From Firmicutes bacterium UBA2296 (GTDB lineage Bacteria > Bacillota > UBA994): a stretch of 5,547 nucleotides of DNA. Shown here piece by piece: positions 5,439 to 5,547 of the stretch; position 1 is the stretch's first letter; each line of letters starts with the position of its first letter. The stretch is from contig DDWC01000206.1 in assembly GCA_002345475.1 (NCBI GenBank), forward strand, positions 1 to 5,547, written 5' to 3'. The notes below the pieces were generated by a model. The model searched no databases. It was not told the DNA's origin and saw nothing but the letters and a program-made list of their open reading frames with translations. The position numbers and the translations under genes are program-made.

Positions 5439-5547
5439 ATGAAATTTACCACGAGACAAATCACAGTGGCGGGTCTGCTAAGTGCGCTGACGGTGGTGTT
5501 AGGTGTCACCGGAATGGGGCTGTTGCCAGTGCCGACACCGGCGATCT
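5439..5547 (+). CDS. ECF transporter S component-like membrane protein, N-terminal fragment
   Basis: Only the first 36 codons are present; the frame runs off the window end. The protein begins with a short basic segment MKFTTRQ and goes straight into a hydrophobic helix (residues about 8-28) ending in a proline-rich turn PVPTPA. This start, with ITVAGLLSALTVVLG followed by a glycine/proline turn, resembles the N-terminus of S components of energy-coupling-factor vitamin transporters, small membrane proteins that bind a vitamin and dock with the shared EcfA/EcfT module. The substrate cannot be read from so short a piece. Lying 129 bases after a CoaX-like gene, pantothenate or another cofactor precursor is a reasonable guess, but it is inference. 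Any other small polytopic membrane protein remains possible. ATG start is supported by the ribosome binding site GGAGGT. Confidence 0.6.
   Translation, partial: MKFTTRQITVAGLLSALTVVLGVTGMGLLPVPTPAI

Overview
The window looks like chromosomal DNA of an anaerobic, fermentative or acetogen-like bacterium of the Clostridia (Bacillota). This rests on the mid-50s percent GC judged by eye, strong AGGAGG-type ribosome binding sites, a Clostridia-like formate-tetrahydrofolate ligase, a histidine-to-C1 gene cluster, a type III pantothenate kinase homologue and an ECF-type S component. The exact genus cannot be read from the sequence.

Region 1 (1-2905, + strand) is a tight operon fragment. It holds the C-terminal part of imidazolonepropionase (hutI), a cyclodeaminase/methenyl-tetrahydrofolate cyclohydrolase of the FTCD-C/FchA family, and a full-length formate-tetrahydrofolate ligase (fhs). 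Gaps are 9 and 19 bases and each internal gene has a clear ribosome binding site. Together the enzymes would take carbon from histidine into the tetrahydrofolate one-carbon pool and, with Fhs running in reverse, recover ATP and formate. The formiminotransferase needed to load formimino-tetrahydrofolate is not in the window and may lie upstream.

Region 2 (2906-3071) is intergenic. It begins immediately after the fhs stop codon with a degenerate array of 7-base units, continues with an inverted copy of the same unit family, and ends in a perfect 48-base palindrome that can terminate transcription from both sides.

Region 3 (3072-4436, - strand) encodes a membrane protein. An N-terminal membrane anchor and a roughly 180-residue, probably extracytoplasmic, segment precede a C-terminal CPBP/CAAX-protease-like membrane domain whose catalytic residues are largely replaced.

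Region 4 (4437-4559) is a compact divergent regulatory region. Two good sigma-A-type promoters on opposite strands interleave, and their -10 boxes overlap by two bases, so they probably cannot be used at the same time.

Region 5 (4560-5547, + strand) holds a coaX-like gene (type III pantothenate kinase fold) with substitutions in the N-terminal phosphate-binding motif and the GADR motif. A 129-base spacer with its own candidate promoter follows, then the first 36 codons of a membrane protein resembling an ECF transporter S component. This half may concern vitamin or cofactor supply, possibly pantothenate/CoA.

The most notable points are the interleaved divergent promoters, the two neighbouring proteins (CPBP-like and CoaX-like) that each keep the family fold but lose hallmark active-site residues, and the heptamer-repeat region.
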